Shown: positions 1 to 7,968, numbered from the stretch's first letter. The stretch: 9,165 nucleotides of DNA from Caldifarciminota bacterium (GCA_023132105.1 JAGLYS010000217.1:1-9165), one strand, 5' to 3'. Notes: generated from the sequence alone by a model not told the origin. Program-made: numbers and translations.

Positions 1-21
1 GTCTGGTGTCTATTTCCCATT

Positions 22-117
22 ATTCGTGCATTCGTGGTAGATCTCTCTAACTTCCTCGCCCTTTACGGGAGAGGATTGAGGTGAGGGTGATAAAATGTCG
101 AAATGTCGTCCCCCGAC
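22..117. repeat. Mosaic of short intergenic repeat fragments
   Basis: This non-coding block is richer in G and C than the flanking DNA and is made of several repeat-like pieces. ATTCGTG occurs twice, at 22-28 and 30-36. An imperfect hairpin pairs CCTCGCCC (54-61) with GGGAGAGG (67-74), with one mismatch and a five-base loop. AAATGTCG is directly repeated at 93-100 and 101-108. A small stem pairs GTCG (105-108) with CGAC (114-117). The wording resembles interspersed intergenic repeats I have seen in many environmental genomes, but I cannot confirm copies elsewhere. It lies downstream of the minus-strand antiporter gene. Confidence 0.5.
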
Positions 118-145
118 CCCACTATTTTCATTCTGTAGATTTATA

Positions 146-1321
146 TTATATATTTATAGACCCTGATTTTGCCAAAGCAATCTTAACAAGAGGTGGTCCG
201 ATAATCTCATATATAATAGTTGTAATAATTATTGTGTTTAATATAAGATTACCTGCATCTCCCGGTATATATCCTTTTGCCATTAGAGCGAGTCCAATGG
301 CTACACCCGCTTGGGGTGCAAGACCAAGCCCAATATATTTCTTAACTGATCCCCTTGCTCCGGAAATTACTGCTCCGATATATGCCCCTATCATTTCCCC
401 GGGAAGTCGAGTAAAAATATATACCAAACCAATAAAACCTAATTCTCCGAAACTCCCAATCTTAAAACTTGCACCGGCCAGGACAAAGAATAAAAGATAA
501 ATCGGAGGATCAAATCTACTTAATACATCAAAGGATCTTCTACTTGTTCTTGCAAAATTTGCGATTGTAGCACCTAACATCATATTTGATAAAAGAACGG
601 ATAAACCTAATTGCTCACTTATTCCACCCGTAACGAGTATAAAACCAACAGTAAATATAAGCATATTTCCGGACATTCTTATAAATTTTACAAAATATCT
701 AAATACAAGTCCCATAACAAAACCCAAAAGCAGACTCCCAAAAACCTCTATAAACCCATGCAAGACCTCACGAAATATATTTGCATTAGCATTGCCAGAT
801 ATTGTACTTGATATTGCAAGTATAAAAGAAAATAATATTATTCCCCATGCATCATCAAGAGCAACAACACCTAAGAGAGTTTCCGCAAAAATTCCTCTTG
901 CTTTATATTCCCTGACGACCATAAGTATAGCAGCCGGTGCTGTGGCAGGTGCTATTGCACCAATGATAAGTGCAACATATAATGGTGTTTTTACGATGAA
1001 ATACATAGAAATTAAAACAAGTAAAAAAGCTCCTATAACCTCACCAATCGATATGGCAAATGCTGATTTCCCTATTCTTTTTAACTGACTATATTTGAAA
1101 TTTTCACCTAAACTAAATGCGACAAAACTCAAAGCAATTGAGGAAATAAGACTTGATGAATGTAATATTTCTTCAGAAATAAAGTTTAATACATAAGGAC
1201 CTAAAATAATGCCTGCCAATATATAACCGGTAATGGCAGGTAATTTCATTTTATTGATAACCTTTGCACTCAATAGTCCCAAAACGGCAATAATACCAAG
1301 ACTTAAAATAGTATTAAACAC
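146..1321 (-). CDS. CPA2-family cation/proton antiporter (Na_H_Exchanger domain)
   Basis: This is an integral inner-membrane antiporter of 391 residues that should exchange Na+ or K+ for H+. About twelve hydrophobic segments span nearly the whole protein. Recognisable family features are LPAITGYILAGIILGP near residues 28-42, an APATAPAA stretch at 124-131, and the Asp-Asp pair D156-D157 in VALDDAWG, the ion-binding motif of the electrogenic CPA2 class. A late APQAGVAIGLAL helix lies near 335-346. The protein ends just after the membrane domain, so it has no RCK/TrkA-N or universal-stress domain as in KefB/KefC. The start is GTG: in-frame TAG and TAA codons lie immediately upstream, and the first helix would be lost with the next start (M25). 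A GGAG ribosome site lies about 11 nt upstream. The ion carried cannot be told from sequence. Confidence 0.92.
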   Translation of the reverse strand: MFNTILSLGIIAVLGLLSAKVINKMKLPAITGYILAGIILGPYVLNFISEEILHSSSLISSIALSFVAFSLGENFKYSQLKRIGKSAFAISIGEVIGAFLLVLISMYFIVKTPLYVALIIGAIAPATAPAAILMVVREYKARGIFAETLLGVVALDDAWGIILFSFILAISSTISGNANANIFREVLHGFIEVFGSLLLGFVMGLVFRYFVKFIRMSGNMLIFTVGFILVTGGISEQLGLSVLLSNMMLGATIANFARTSRRSFDVLSRFDPPIYLLFFVLAGASFKIGSFGELGFIGLVYIFTRLPGEMIGAYIGAVISGARGSVKKYIGLGLAPQAGVAIGLALMAKGYIPGDAGNLILNTIIITTIIYEIIGPPLVKIALAKSGSINI

Positions 1322-1353
1322 AGATTACTAATCTCCTATATTTGTTGAGCAAT

Positions 1354-1382
1354 ATTATACGAATAAATTTTTTTGTCAACAA
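1354..1382 (-). promoter_or_regulatory. Candidate sigma-70 promoter of the antiporter gene
   Basis: Read on the minus strand there is a perfect TATAAT (1354-1359). Upstream lie TTGTTG (1377-1382) at a 17-nt spacing and an overlapping perfect TTGACA (1374-1379) at a short 14-nt spacing. The site is about 35 nt upstream of the GTG start, giving a short leader that contains the GGAG ribosome site. It lies in the gap between the phosphatase stop and the antiporter start, so the antiporter need not depend on readthrough. Confidence 0.6.
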
Positions 1383-1437
1383 TAACATTTGGTTTACAAT
1401 CCGTGGTTTTAGAATCAGGCTTTCAATATACTTTGTA

Positions 1438-2121
1438 TTAAACAATTTCTTTTAATATCTCCAGATTGATATTGGAAAAATCTTTTATTATTTTTTCAGC
1501 ATTAGAGAGATCTTGATCACCGGAATGTGTATTCAAAAAACCCACACATTTTATATTAGCCGAATTCGAAGCCTTTACCCCATTACAGGAATCTTCGATT
1601 ACAATACATTCTTCAGGTTTGACTTGCAATCTTTCTACTGTAAGGAGGAAAATATCAGGTGCAGGTTTTCCATTATATACTTCATCTCCACATACTATAA
1701 CATCGAAGAAGGATTTTATTTGCAATTTATTTAGCATAGAATCAACTACCGAACCCGAGGATGATGAAGCAATTGCAATCTTTATATGATTATTCTTTAA
1801 TTCATTAAATAGATCGACCACACCCGAAATCGGCTTTAATTCATCGCTACTATTAATATTTTCAACAAAATTTTTGATATTATTCTCTATAAGAAAATCA
1901 AGTGATTGCTTAATATGATATTTTTCTTTTAAATAAAACCACATATTATTCATATTCATACCAACAAAATTATTATACTCTTCAGGAGGAATATTCAATC
2001 CCAATTCACTAAAGTATCTTCGTTCAAGTTCAAAGTAAAGGGGCTGGCTATTAACAACAACACCATCCATATCGAATATTACAGCCCTTAATTTTATATT
2101 CTTATCCGTATAATTTCTCAT
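1438..2121 (-). CDS. HAD-superfamily hydrolase, beta-phosphoglucomutase/phosphatase-like
   Basis: A 227-residue cytoplasmic HAD subclass IA enzyme, probably a sugar-phosphate phosphatase or phosphomutase. All four catalytic motifs are visible. Motif I is FDMDGVVVNSQPLY, with nucleophile D17 and acid/base D19. Motif II is the serine in IAIASSSS (about S119). Motif III is K152 in NGKPAPDIF. Motif IV is E176-D177 in VIEDSCNG. Residues 25-100 between motifs I and II form the helical C1 cap that selects the substrate. Length and motif spacing match beta-phosphoglucomutase and 2-deoxyglucose-6-phosphatase relatives, but the substrate cannot be assigned. It starts 21 nt after the stop of the acetyltransferase gene on the same strand, with a weak GGATAG-like ribosome site, so the two are probably cotranscribed. 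Confidence 0.9.
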   Translation of the reverse strand: MRNYTDKNIKLRAVIFDMDGVVVNSQPLYFELERRYFSELGLNIPPEEYNNFVGMNMNNMWFYLKEKYHIKQSLDFLIENNIKNFVENINSSDELKPISGVVDLFNELKNNHIKIAIASSSSGSVVDSMLNKLQIKSFFDVIVCGDEVYNGKPAPDIFLLTVERLQVKPEECIVIEDSCNGVKASNSANIKCVGFLNTHSGDQDLSNAEKIIKDFSNINLEILKEIV

Positions 2122-2142
2122 ATTATCTACTATCCATCATAA

Positions 2143-2859
2143 TCAAACGCCAAACCAATTTATGATTCTATCTTTTAAAAACCCCATTTTTAATGTAAGC
2201 TTCATTGACTTGATATTGCTTTCCTCGATATGAACAAAAGGGATTTTCCTTTTTATTCTTAACTGATTTATCATCGAATACGATACAGCTTGTGCATATC
2301 CTTTTCTCCTGTATTCTTCCAGTACATTTAAAAAACCCATTGCACCGTCATCATGGGTTATTGCCCAGGCAATAAGTTTTCCCGACTTGTATACACCTGC
2401 ACTAACTCCTTTTCTGATTCTATCGGAGATATAATCGTTCGTTAAGTAATCCTTATAGGTCGAGTTTTTAAAAATAAAATCAACATCATCCAACAACAAG
2501 GGAACAGCATTATATTCTGGTTTATCAATCGATATATCGTCGGGTAAATACAATTTAATAGCAGTGAGTTTCCACTTGATTATATTTTCCTTAATAATAA
2601 TCGGTATCATCCAATTTTCTATTACACCAAAATTTTTATCACTATCATTACTTTTACATAATGTTTTTAACTCTTCTTTGTCTACACTGCTTATATATAC
2701 CCATTCTCTATCACTTACCCCTCTGACCAATACGGAATTATTGAAAATTGAAATATCATTGATTTTATTATTGTCAATAAAATTAATGATACTACTATTT
2801 CGTAGTTTGTCTTCTTCAAGGATGGATAAAGCTCTATTTACAATATCTCGATTAATCAT
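2143..2859 (-). CDS. GNAT-family N-acetyltransferase (FR47/GLYAT-like C-terminal domain)
   Basis: A 238-residue GNAT acyltransferase, expected to transfer an acyl group from acyl-CoA to an amine. The C-terminal GNAT core (roughly residues 115-238) contains SAGVYKSGKLIAWAITHDDGAMG. It is followed by the acyl-CoA pyrophosphate-binding loop YRRKGYA (183-189) and the late EESNIKSMKLTLKMGF segment (about 213-228). This arrangement resembles FR47 and glycine-N-acyltransferase-like proteins. The N-terminal 100 residues are less recognisable. The frame stays open upstream to 2904, but I choose the ATG at 2857-2859 because GGAG (2864-2867, minus strand) sits four bases before it; the longer form would add 15 residues with no ribosome site. 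It is the first gene of a likely two-gene unit with the HAD phosphatase. The substrate is unknown. Confidence 0.85.
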   Translation of the reverse strand: MINRDIVNRALSILEEDKLRNSSIINFIDNNKINDISIFNNSVLVRGVSDREWVYISSVDKEELKTLCKSNDSDKNFGVIENWMIPIIIKENIIKWKLTAIKLYLPDDISIDKPEYNAVPLLLDDVDFIFKNSTYKDYLTNDYISDRIRKGVSAGVYKSGKLIAWAITHDDGAMGFLNVLEEYRRKGYAQAVSYSMINQLRIKRKIPFVHIEESNIKSMKLTLKMGFLKDRIINWFGV

Positions 2860-2894
2860 CTGTCTCCATATTACAAAATCAAAAATACATCTGA

Positions 2895-2923
2895 AATATA
2901 ACAAATATTTCTAATATAAACAA
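2895..2923 (-). promoter_or_regulatory. Weak candidate promoter for the acetyltransferase/phosphatase pair
   Basis: On the minus strand TTGTTT (2918-2923) and TATATT (2895-2900) are separated by 17 nt, about 35 nt before the chosen ATG. The -10 matches consensus at five of six positions and the -35 at three. The region is AT-rich, so a chance match is quite possible. Confidence 0.3.
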
Positions 2924-2964
2924 GATAAAATATAATTACCATTCCCATATTCTTTATTGACCGT

Positions 2965-2988
2965 AGAGACGCAATATCTTGCGTCTCT
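2965..2988. repeat. Perfect inverted repeat, AGAGACGCAA / TTGCGTCTCT
   Basis: AGAGACGCAA (2965-2974) and TTGCGTCTCT (2979-2988) are perfect complements around a TATC loop. This gives a 10-bp stem with five G-C pairs in otherwise AT-rich DNA. The motif has the look of the GTAGAGACGCAA-type palindromic elements dispersed in many bacterial genomes. It lies between divergent genes and so is unlikely to be a terminator for either, despite a few T residues after it. Confidence 0.75.
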
Positions 2989-3030
2989 TTAATATTTGGT
3001 GTTTATAGAACATTAGCATTGCTATTGGCT

Positions 3031-3060
3031 CTTGTAACTTACTACTTGCTACTTGAAACT
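3031..3060. repeat. Degenerate tandem repeat with a 7-bp period (CTTGNNA)
   Basis: Four successive heptamers can be read: CTTGTAA, CTTACTA, CTTGCTA and CTTGAAA, followed by CT. They lie in the gap between the divergent acetyltransferase and lipoprotein genes, about 100 bases upstream of the latter. They look like short tandemly repeated heptamers of the type found between genes in some bacteria. No coding potential is seen. Confidence 0.55.
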
Positions 3061-3098
3061 ATATGTCCATACCTATCTATCTAATTGTAAATAATGTC

Positions 3099-3127
3099 TT
3101 TTCAAAATCTATCTTTTGTGATATTAT
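3099..3127 (+). promoter_or_regulatory. Candidate promoter of the repeat lipoprotein gene
   Basis: TTTTCA (3099-3104) and TATTAT (3122-3127) are separated by 17 nt. The -10 matches consensus at five of six positions and the -35 at four. Initiation would fall about 20 nt before a strong ribosome site, AGAGGAG (3143-3149), six bases before the ATG at 3156. AT-rich context lowers certainty. Confidence 0.4.
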
Positions 3128-3155
3128 TATAAAAGTATTTAAAGAGGAGTGAATA

Positions 3156-4928
3156 ATGAAATCAATTATTAAATTATTTGTGTTTTCTGTAATATTATTA
3201 GTAATAGGTTGTTCACGCAAGGAATCATTCAAATATTTCAAAAGTTTTACTGTCAACGATATGTATTCGATTATTGGAGAAAATCAGATTCCTGAAGATG
3301 CATTAGATCATAGCAAATACTATAAATTCACTTATAATGCAAGAGATAAAATAAAAAAAATTGAATATATAAAATATGGAGAGATTTCAAAGGATAATTA
3401 TTATGGTGCATCAAGAATCGATATTGAATATTCGAAAGAAAGTGAGAAACATACATATTATAATTCTAACGGAGAACTCATTGCCAATAAAGAAGGGTAC
3501 TTTGCTATTGTACTATATCTGAACCAAACGGGTATTCCCGAACAGGTAGTATATTTCGGGCAACATGGGAATATGATAGTAGATCATCAAGGTATTTCCA
3601 AGATCGAGTTAAAGTATGATAATTCTAAAAGAATAATTGAGAAGAAATTCTATGACTTAAGCGGAAATCTCACGGATCACGCGATATTAGGAGTTCCTAT
3701 AATCCAATGGAAATATGATAATAAAGGTAACGAAATCGAAGAAAGATATATTGGAGAAAAAGGGACATTAAAAGAAAGATGGTATGATAATGTTGCTATT
3801 ATTCAATGGGATTATAACAATAAGGGAGATTTACTTGAAGAAAGGAATTATGATAGATTTGAAATATTAGCAGGACGAAAATCCGATGGAGCTGCAATTA
3901 TTAACCATGAATACTCATATGACGACAGAGGGGGATATGAGGTTATTAAGAGATATTATGATGGGCAAAGGGAACTTAAAGAAAATACAATAGACGGTGT
4001 CTCAATAATACTATTTCAATACGATAATAAAGACCATTTGCTTGTAAAGAGTTGCTATGGTAATGATGGTAAATTAAGGAAAAGTAAATCTGACGGGGCT
4101 ACCATATGCAGGTGGAAATATGACAATAAAGGTAATATCATTGAAATAAGATATTATGGAACGGATGAACAACTATGTCCCAGCAGGCTTTATGGAGTTC
4201 CTGTTGTTAATTGGGAATACGATAAGCATGGTAATAAGATAAAAGAAAATTATTATGGCTATAATGAAGAACCTATGGAAAGAGTTTTTACCGGTGAATG
4301 GATATATTGGAATTATGGAATAGCTTCAACAGAATGGTTATATGATGACGAATGCAGGATTATTGAAGAAAAATATTTCGGTGTAAGCAATGATTTAAAA
4401 GAACGAATGAATAGTAAAATAGCAATAACAAGATGGGAATATAAAGATAATGGAAAAACTGTAGAAGAAAGATGTTTTGGGACGGATAATAAATTGAAAA
4501 GTAATGACATTTCGGGTGTTCCAATAACTGTATGGCAATTCGACAATAATGGTAATAAGATTGAAGAAAGATACTTTAATCTCGATAATGAACTAACGGA
4601 AAATAAAGATAATGGTGTTGCAATTATAAAATGGCAATATAACACCAGAGGTGATATAATAGAAGAACAATACTTGGGTACTGATAAAAAACCAAAAGAA
4701 TGCAGATATCATAAAGATTGGAACATCAACATTGACAATGTTGCTACTGTTAAATTAGAATATGACAATAAAGGGCGCCTTATTGAAGAAAAATACTACA
4801 ATACCGGTAAACATTTAAAACAAGATATCGCAATTACTCGCTGTATATATAACGATAATGGTAATATTTCTCAATACATATATCTTGATAAAAATGGCAA
4901 TATAATTGATAGGAAAATAAATATATAA
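3156..4928 (+). CDS. Lipoprotein with about sixteen 33-residue YD-like repeats
   Basis: A 590-residue predicted lipoprotein of unknown function. Residues 1-18 are a lipoprotein signal peptide (MKSIIK, then a hydrophobic core) ending in the lipobox V-I-G-C, so C19 would be lipidated and the protein anchored in the envelope. From about residue 55 to the end it is a tandem array of roughly sixteen units of about 33 residues. A typical unit reads VPIIQWKYDNKGNEIEERY, then a Y/F-G-D-x-x-L-K-E turn, then a G before the next unit. Consensus is [VI]A-I-x-x-W-x-YDN-K-GN-x-IEERY-x-G. Early and late units are more degenerate; two (near 360-400 and 510-545) carry insertions. The units resemble the YD repeats of RHS-type proteins, but no RHS core or toxin domain follows. 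The ATG has a strong AGAGGAG ribosome site. A cyclase gene follows on the same strand after 178 nt. Confidence 0.85.
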   Translation: MKSIIKLFVFSVILLVIGCSRKESFKYFKSFTVNDMYSIIGENQIPEDALDHSKYYKFTYNARDKIKKIEYIKYGEISKDNYYGASRIDIEYSKESEKHTYYNSNGELIANKEGYFAIVLYLNQTGIPEQVVYFGQHGNMIVDHQGISKIELKYDNSKRIIEKKFYDLSGNLTDHAILGVPIIQWKYDNKGNEIEERYIGEKGTLKERWYDNVAIIQWDYNNKGDLLEERNYDRFEILAGRKSDGAAIINHEYSYDDRGGYEVIKRYYDGQRELKENTIDGVSIILFQYDNKDHLLVKSCYGNDGKLRKSKSDGATICRWKYDNKGNIIEIRYYGTDEQLCPSRLYGVPVVNWEYDKHGNKIKENYYGYNEEPMERVFTGEWIYWNYGIASTEWLYDDECRIIEEKYFGVSNDLKERMNSKIAITRWEYKDNGKTVEERCFGTDNKLKSNDISGVPITVWQFDNNGNKIEERYFNLDNELTENKDNGVAIIKWQYNTRGDIIEEQYLGTDKKPKECRYHKDWNINIDNVATVKLEYDNKGRLIEEKYYNTGKHLKQDIAITRCIYNDNGNISQYIYLDKNGNIIDRKINI

Positions 4929-4989
4929 AGTATTAAAACGAATTGAACACATAATATTATATCTGTCTTCTTAATTTTATTATAAACAT

Positions 4990-5016
4990 TTGACAAATAT
5001 AAAATATATGTATAAT
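4990..5016 (+). promoter_or_regulatory. Candidate promoter of the cyclase gene
   Basis: A perfect TTGACA (4990-4995) and a perfect TATAAT (5011-5016) are separated by a shorter than ideal 15 nt, in the 178-nt gap after the lipoprotein gene. The leader to the ATG at 5107 would be about 85 nt. This suggests the cyclase has its own start site rather than relying only on readthrough. Confidence 0.55.
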
Positions 5017-5106
5017 CTAAATATATGACAATAAACTGTACAAGAAATTTATAAAAAGTTGGTTTAAAAATGACAATGAATTATTCGACAAAGAGAGAAA
5101 TATCAT

Positions 5107-7968
5107 ATGATTGGTGAATTTCAGAGCGAAAGGAGAGTTGTTACTGTTTTATTTGCTGATATTGTAGAATTTACAGCATTAGCAGAAAAAATGGATCCGG
5201 AAAATGTAACAGATATAATAAATGAATATTTTAAAATCAGTTCTCATATAATCAATAAGTATGGTGGTACCGTTGACAGTTATATTGGAGATTGTGTAAT
5301 GGCTGTATTCGGAGCTCCACAAACAATGGGAAATGATTCCAAAAATGCAATATTAGCAAGTATGGAAATATTAAAATCTATTAATAGAATCAATAAAAAA
5401 TTCAATAAATCATTATCGGTTCGAATAGGTATACATACCGGATTAGTTATAGCAGGGTGGGTGGGTTCAAAGGTGAAAAGGCAATATACAGTAATTGGGC
5501 ATGCTGTTAACCTTGCCAAACGAATTGAAGAGTTCGGAGAAAAAAATAAAATTATTGTCAGTGAAGAAACATACAAAAATAATTTGGATTCTTTTAAATT
5601 CAGAGAAACTACCAATAAGAAATACAAAGGACTAAAAACATCTATAAAAGTTTATGAGTTAATTGGATCTAAGCGAATCGAAGAAAAAGACACACTATTT
5701 GTCGATAGAAAGAATGAATTCAACGATATAAAGAAGATGATAAAAGAATCCAACAACGGAATAAAACATGTTGTATTACTTTATGGAGTATCTGGAGTTG
5801 GGAAATCAAGAATTGTTTATGAATTTAAGAGATGGATAAATTGTACGGATTATTTAAATAATGCAATAATCTTATCAAGCAAGAGATTGTCCGCTAATAA
5901 CTCAATTCCTTATTCTATTTTCATAGATATTTTAAGCTCTTATTTCAATATAGAAGAACAGGATAATACCAGCACTATTAAATCAAAGCTTAGAGCGAAG
6001 TTAGAACCTTATGAACTTCTATTTATAGGTACATTGTTTTCTGTTAAATTTTCTACATATCAGCCTGGTCCTGACGAACTAAAACTTGGTATTCATATGA
6101 CAATAAAAAACATAATCTCAAAATTGACAGACAAACATCTCCTTGTTTTAATCTTTGAAGGTATCGATTATTCTGATAGTTCCTCCATTGAACTATTGAA
6201 TCGACTTATTTCAGATACTGAACAGAGGAATCTTTTTATCTGCATGACATCATATACACCTGTAATGAAAAAAGGCGAAAAGATACATATTCAAGCTTTT
6301 TCAAAAGAGAATAGTAAAATTATGATAGATTCATTATTACAAGGTAAAGTTTCCAACGATATCGAAAACTCGATATTTGAAAAAACCGAAGGCAATCCAT
6401 TATTTATTACGGAAACGATAAAAGGAATAGGCAATTTAAGTAATATATCAAAGATACCAAATACAGTTCAAGAAATAATTATGTCTCGTATTGATAAGTT
6501 AAATAAAAAATCGAAAATAATATTACAATTCGCATCCGTAATAGGGAGAGAAAGTAGTTGTGATATATTAAAACGACTTGCTGGTAATAATTTGAATATA
6601 CAATATAATCTTGAGGAATTGAAAAACTCCGGTTTTCTAATATTCCTTTCAAAGAATAGATACTCCTTTAAGCATCTAATCGCACAAGAAGTCATTTATG
6701 ACAGTCTCCTTATAAAGCAAAGAAGACTATTACACAATCGTATCGGACACATTATTGAAATATTATATAAAAATAGAATTGAAGGACAATATGAAATACT
6801 GGCATATCATTATCTGAAAGGTAACAATAAGAATAAATCAATTAAATATTTGATAAAATCAGGAAATAGATCCAAGGAATTATATAATACTGACAATGCT
6901 CTATTCTATTATAAAAAGGCAATAGATTTAATGAAAGATACCAAAAACCGTTCGGAATATGTAAATGTCTTAAAGAGTGTTGGCGATACATTATATGATA
7001 TAGGCAACAATAATGAAGGAATGAAATGGTATAAAATAGCTCTTACAGAATCAGAACATCTAAATAAATATCAAATTGCAGATATTAAACGATCAATTGC
7101 AGCTATATATGAACGATTAGGACAATACGACAGATCACTTAAATGGTGTCAAGATGGATTAAAAGATATTAGAAATTATAATAATATTATAGTATCTAAA
7201 ATTCTTTTTCAAATTTCCGTTATATATTTCAGAAAAGCTAATTACAAAAAAACACTTGAATATGCAATTAAATCAAGGAAAATCGCTAAAAAACACTCCC
7301 ACATCCAGGATGTTGCATTTGCCAACTCATTTATAGGGCACGCATATCACTTTATGGGGGATTTTACCAATTCAGAGAAATATCATAAAGAGAATCTGGG
7401 AATAGGGAAAAAGGAAAATGATCTGTTTAGAATCGCTTATTCATATGATAGTTTAGGATGCATATATAAAGATAAGGATAATTTTTCAAAAGCTACTAAT
7501 TATCTTAATAGAAGTTTGGAAATATTTGAAAAAATAAATTATCCTCTTCACTGTGCGGATGTCTATGGTGATATAGGGGAATTATATTTTCTTATGGGGA
7601 AACCTGACAATGCACTTAAATATTATGACTTGTCATTTCAGATAATTGATAATATTGGATATATCTATGAACTAATAAAATTATATCGCAGGTATGCCGA
7701 GTATTACCTTTTTAAGGGGAATACAAAAAGGGCATTACATAATGCCAAGAAAGCTTTGGAACTTGCTAAAACATCAGGGGAGAAACTTGAGCAAGGTAGA
7801 ATAAATCATACCCTTGGTAAAATATATAATACAAAGAAAATGCATAAAATATCAAGGGAATGTTTTAATAAAAGCATTGATATATTAAAAAATATTTATG
7901 CAAATTATTATCTTGACAAGGTTTATTGTGATTTGGATAAAATTAATCAATCTAATCAAAAGAATTGA
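5107..7968 (+). CDS. Class III nucleotide cyclase fused to STAND/AAA ATPase and TPR domains
   Basis: A 953-residue soluble signalling protein with no signal peptide or membrane helix. Residues 1-185 are a class III adenylate/guanylate cyclase domain with metal-binding D18 (FADIVEFT) and D62 (IGDCVMAVFG), N135 and transition-state R139 (VNLAKR). The lysine that normally precedes IGD and reads adenine is serine (S58); its partner is T128 in YTVIG. Residues 195-560 are a STAND-type ATPase: Walker A GVSGVGKS (227-234), a Walker B-like strand ending E351-G352 where E-D is usual, and GNPLF (429-433), a STAND hallmark. About residues 575-930 are TPR helices, probably for protein binding. The architecture is a known bacterial one in which the ATPase/TPR part is thought to gate the cyclase. 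The ATG is preceded by AGAGAG about 8 nt away. The likely product is cAMP, but nucleotide choice is uncertain. Confidence 0.93.
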   Translation: MIGEFQSERRVVTVLFADIVEFTALAEKMDPENVTDIINEYFKISSHIINKYGGTVDSYIGDCVMAVFGAPQTMGNDSKNAILASMEILKSINRINKKFNKSLSVRIGIHTGLVIAGWVGSKVKRQYTVIGHAVNLAKRIEEFGEKNKIIVSEETYKNNLDSFKFRETTNKKYKGLKTSIKVYELIGSKRIEEKDTLFVDRKNEFNDIKKMIKESNNGIKHVVLLYGVSGVGKSRIVYEFKRWINCTDYLNNAIILSSKRLSANNSIPYSIFIDILSSYFNIEEQDNTSTIKSKLRAKLEPYELLFIGTLFSVKFSTYQPGPDELKLGIHMTIKNIISKLTDKHLLVLIFEGIDYSDSSSIELLNRLISDTEQRNLFICMTSYTPVMKKGEKIHIQAFSKENSKIMIDSLLQGKVSNDIENSIFEKTEGNPLFITETIKGIGNLSNISKIPNTVQEIIMSRIDKLNKKSKIILQFASVIGRESSCDILKRLAGNNLNIQYNLEELKNSGFLIFLSKNRYSFKHLIAQEVIYDSLLIKQRRLLHNRIGHIIEILYKNRIEGQYEILAYHYLKGNNKNKSIKYLIKSGNRSKELYNTDNALFYYKKAIDLMKDTKNRSEYVNVLKSVGDTLYDIGNNNEGMKWYKIALTESEHLNKYQIADIKRSIAAIYERLGQYDRSLKWCQDGLKDIRNYNNIIVSKILFQISVIYFRKANYKKTLEYAIKSRKIAKKHSHIQDVAFANSFIGHAYHFMGDFTNSEKYHKENLGIGKKENDLFRIAYSYDSLGCIYKDKDNFSKATNYLNRSLEIFEKINYPLHCADVYGDIGELYFLMGKPDNALKYYDLSFQIIDNIGYIYELIKLYRRYAEYYLFKGNTKRALHNAKKALELAKTSGEKLEQGRINHTLGKIYNTKKMHKISRECFNKSIDILKNIYANYYLDKVYCDLDKINQSNQKN

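Noticed and set aside
81..500. Plus-strand open frame of 139 codons
   Set aside because: It lies largely antisense to the antiporter, has no ribosome site or recognisable domain, and its sequence is the low-complexity shadow of membrane helices.
2965..2990. Stem-loop as an intrinsic terminator
   Set aside because: It lies between divergent genes, has no gene running into it from either side, and the T run after it is short and interrupted.
3156..4928. RHS/polymorphic toxin
   Set aside because: The repeats are YD-like, but there is no RHS core, no C-terminal toxin domain and no immunity gene; the repeats continue to the last residues.
4929..5106. Terminator between lipoprotein and cyclase genes
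   Set aside because: Only short AT-only palindromes such as ATAATATTAT are present; no stable GC-containing stem with a T tract.
5070..5117. Possible 15-codon leader peptide overlapping the cyclase start in another frame
   Set aside because: It has no convincing ribosome site and no attenuator-like content; a short open frame in AT-rich DNA is expected by chance.
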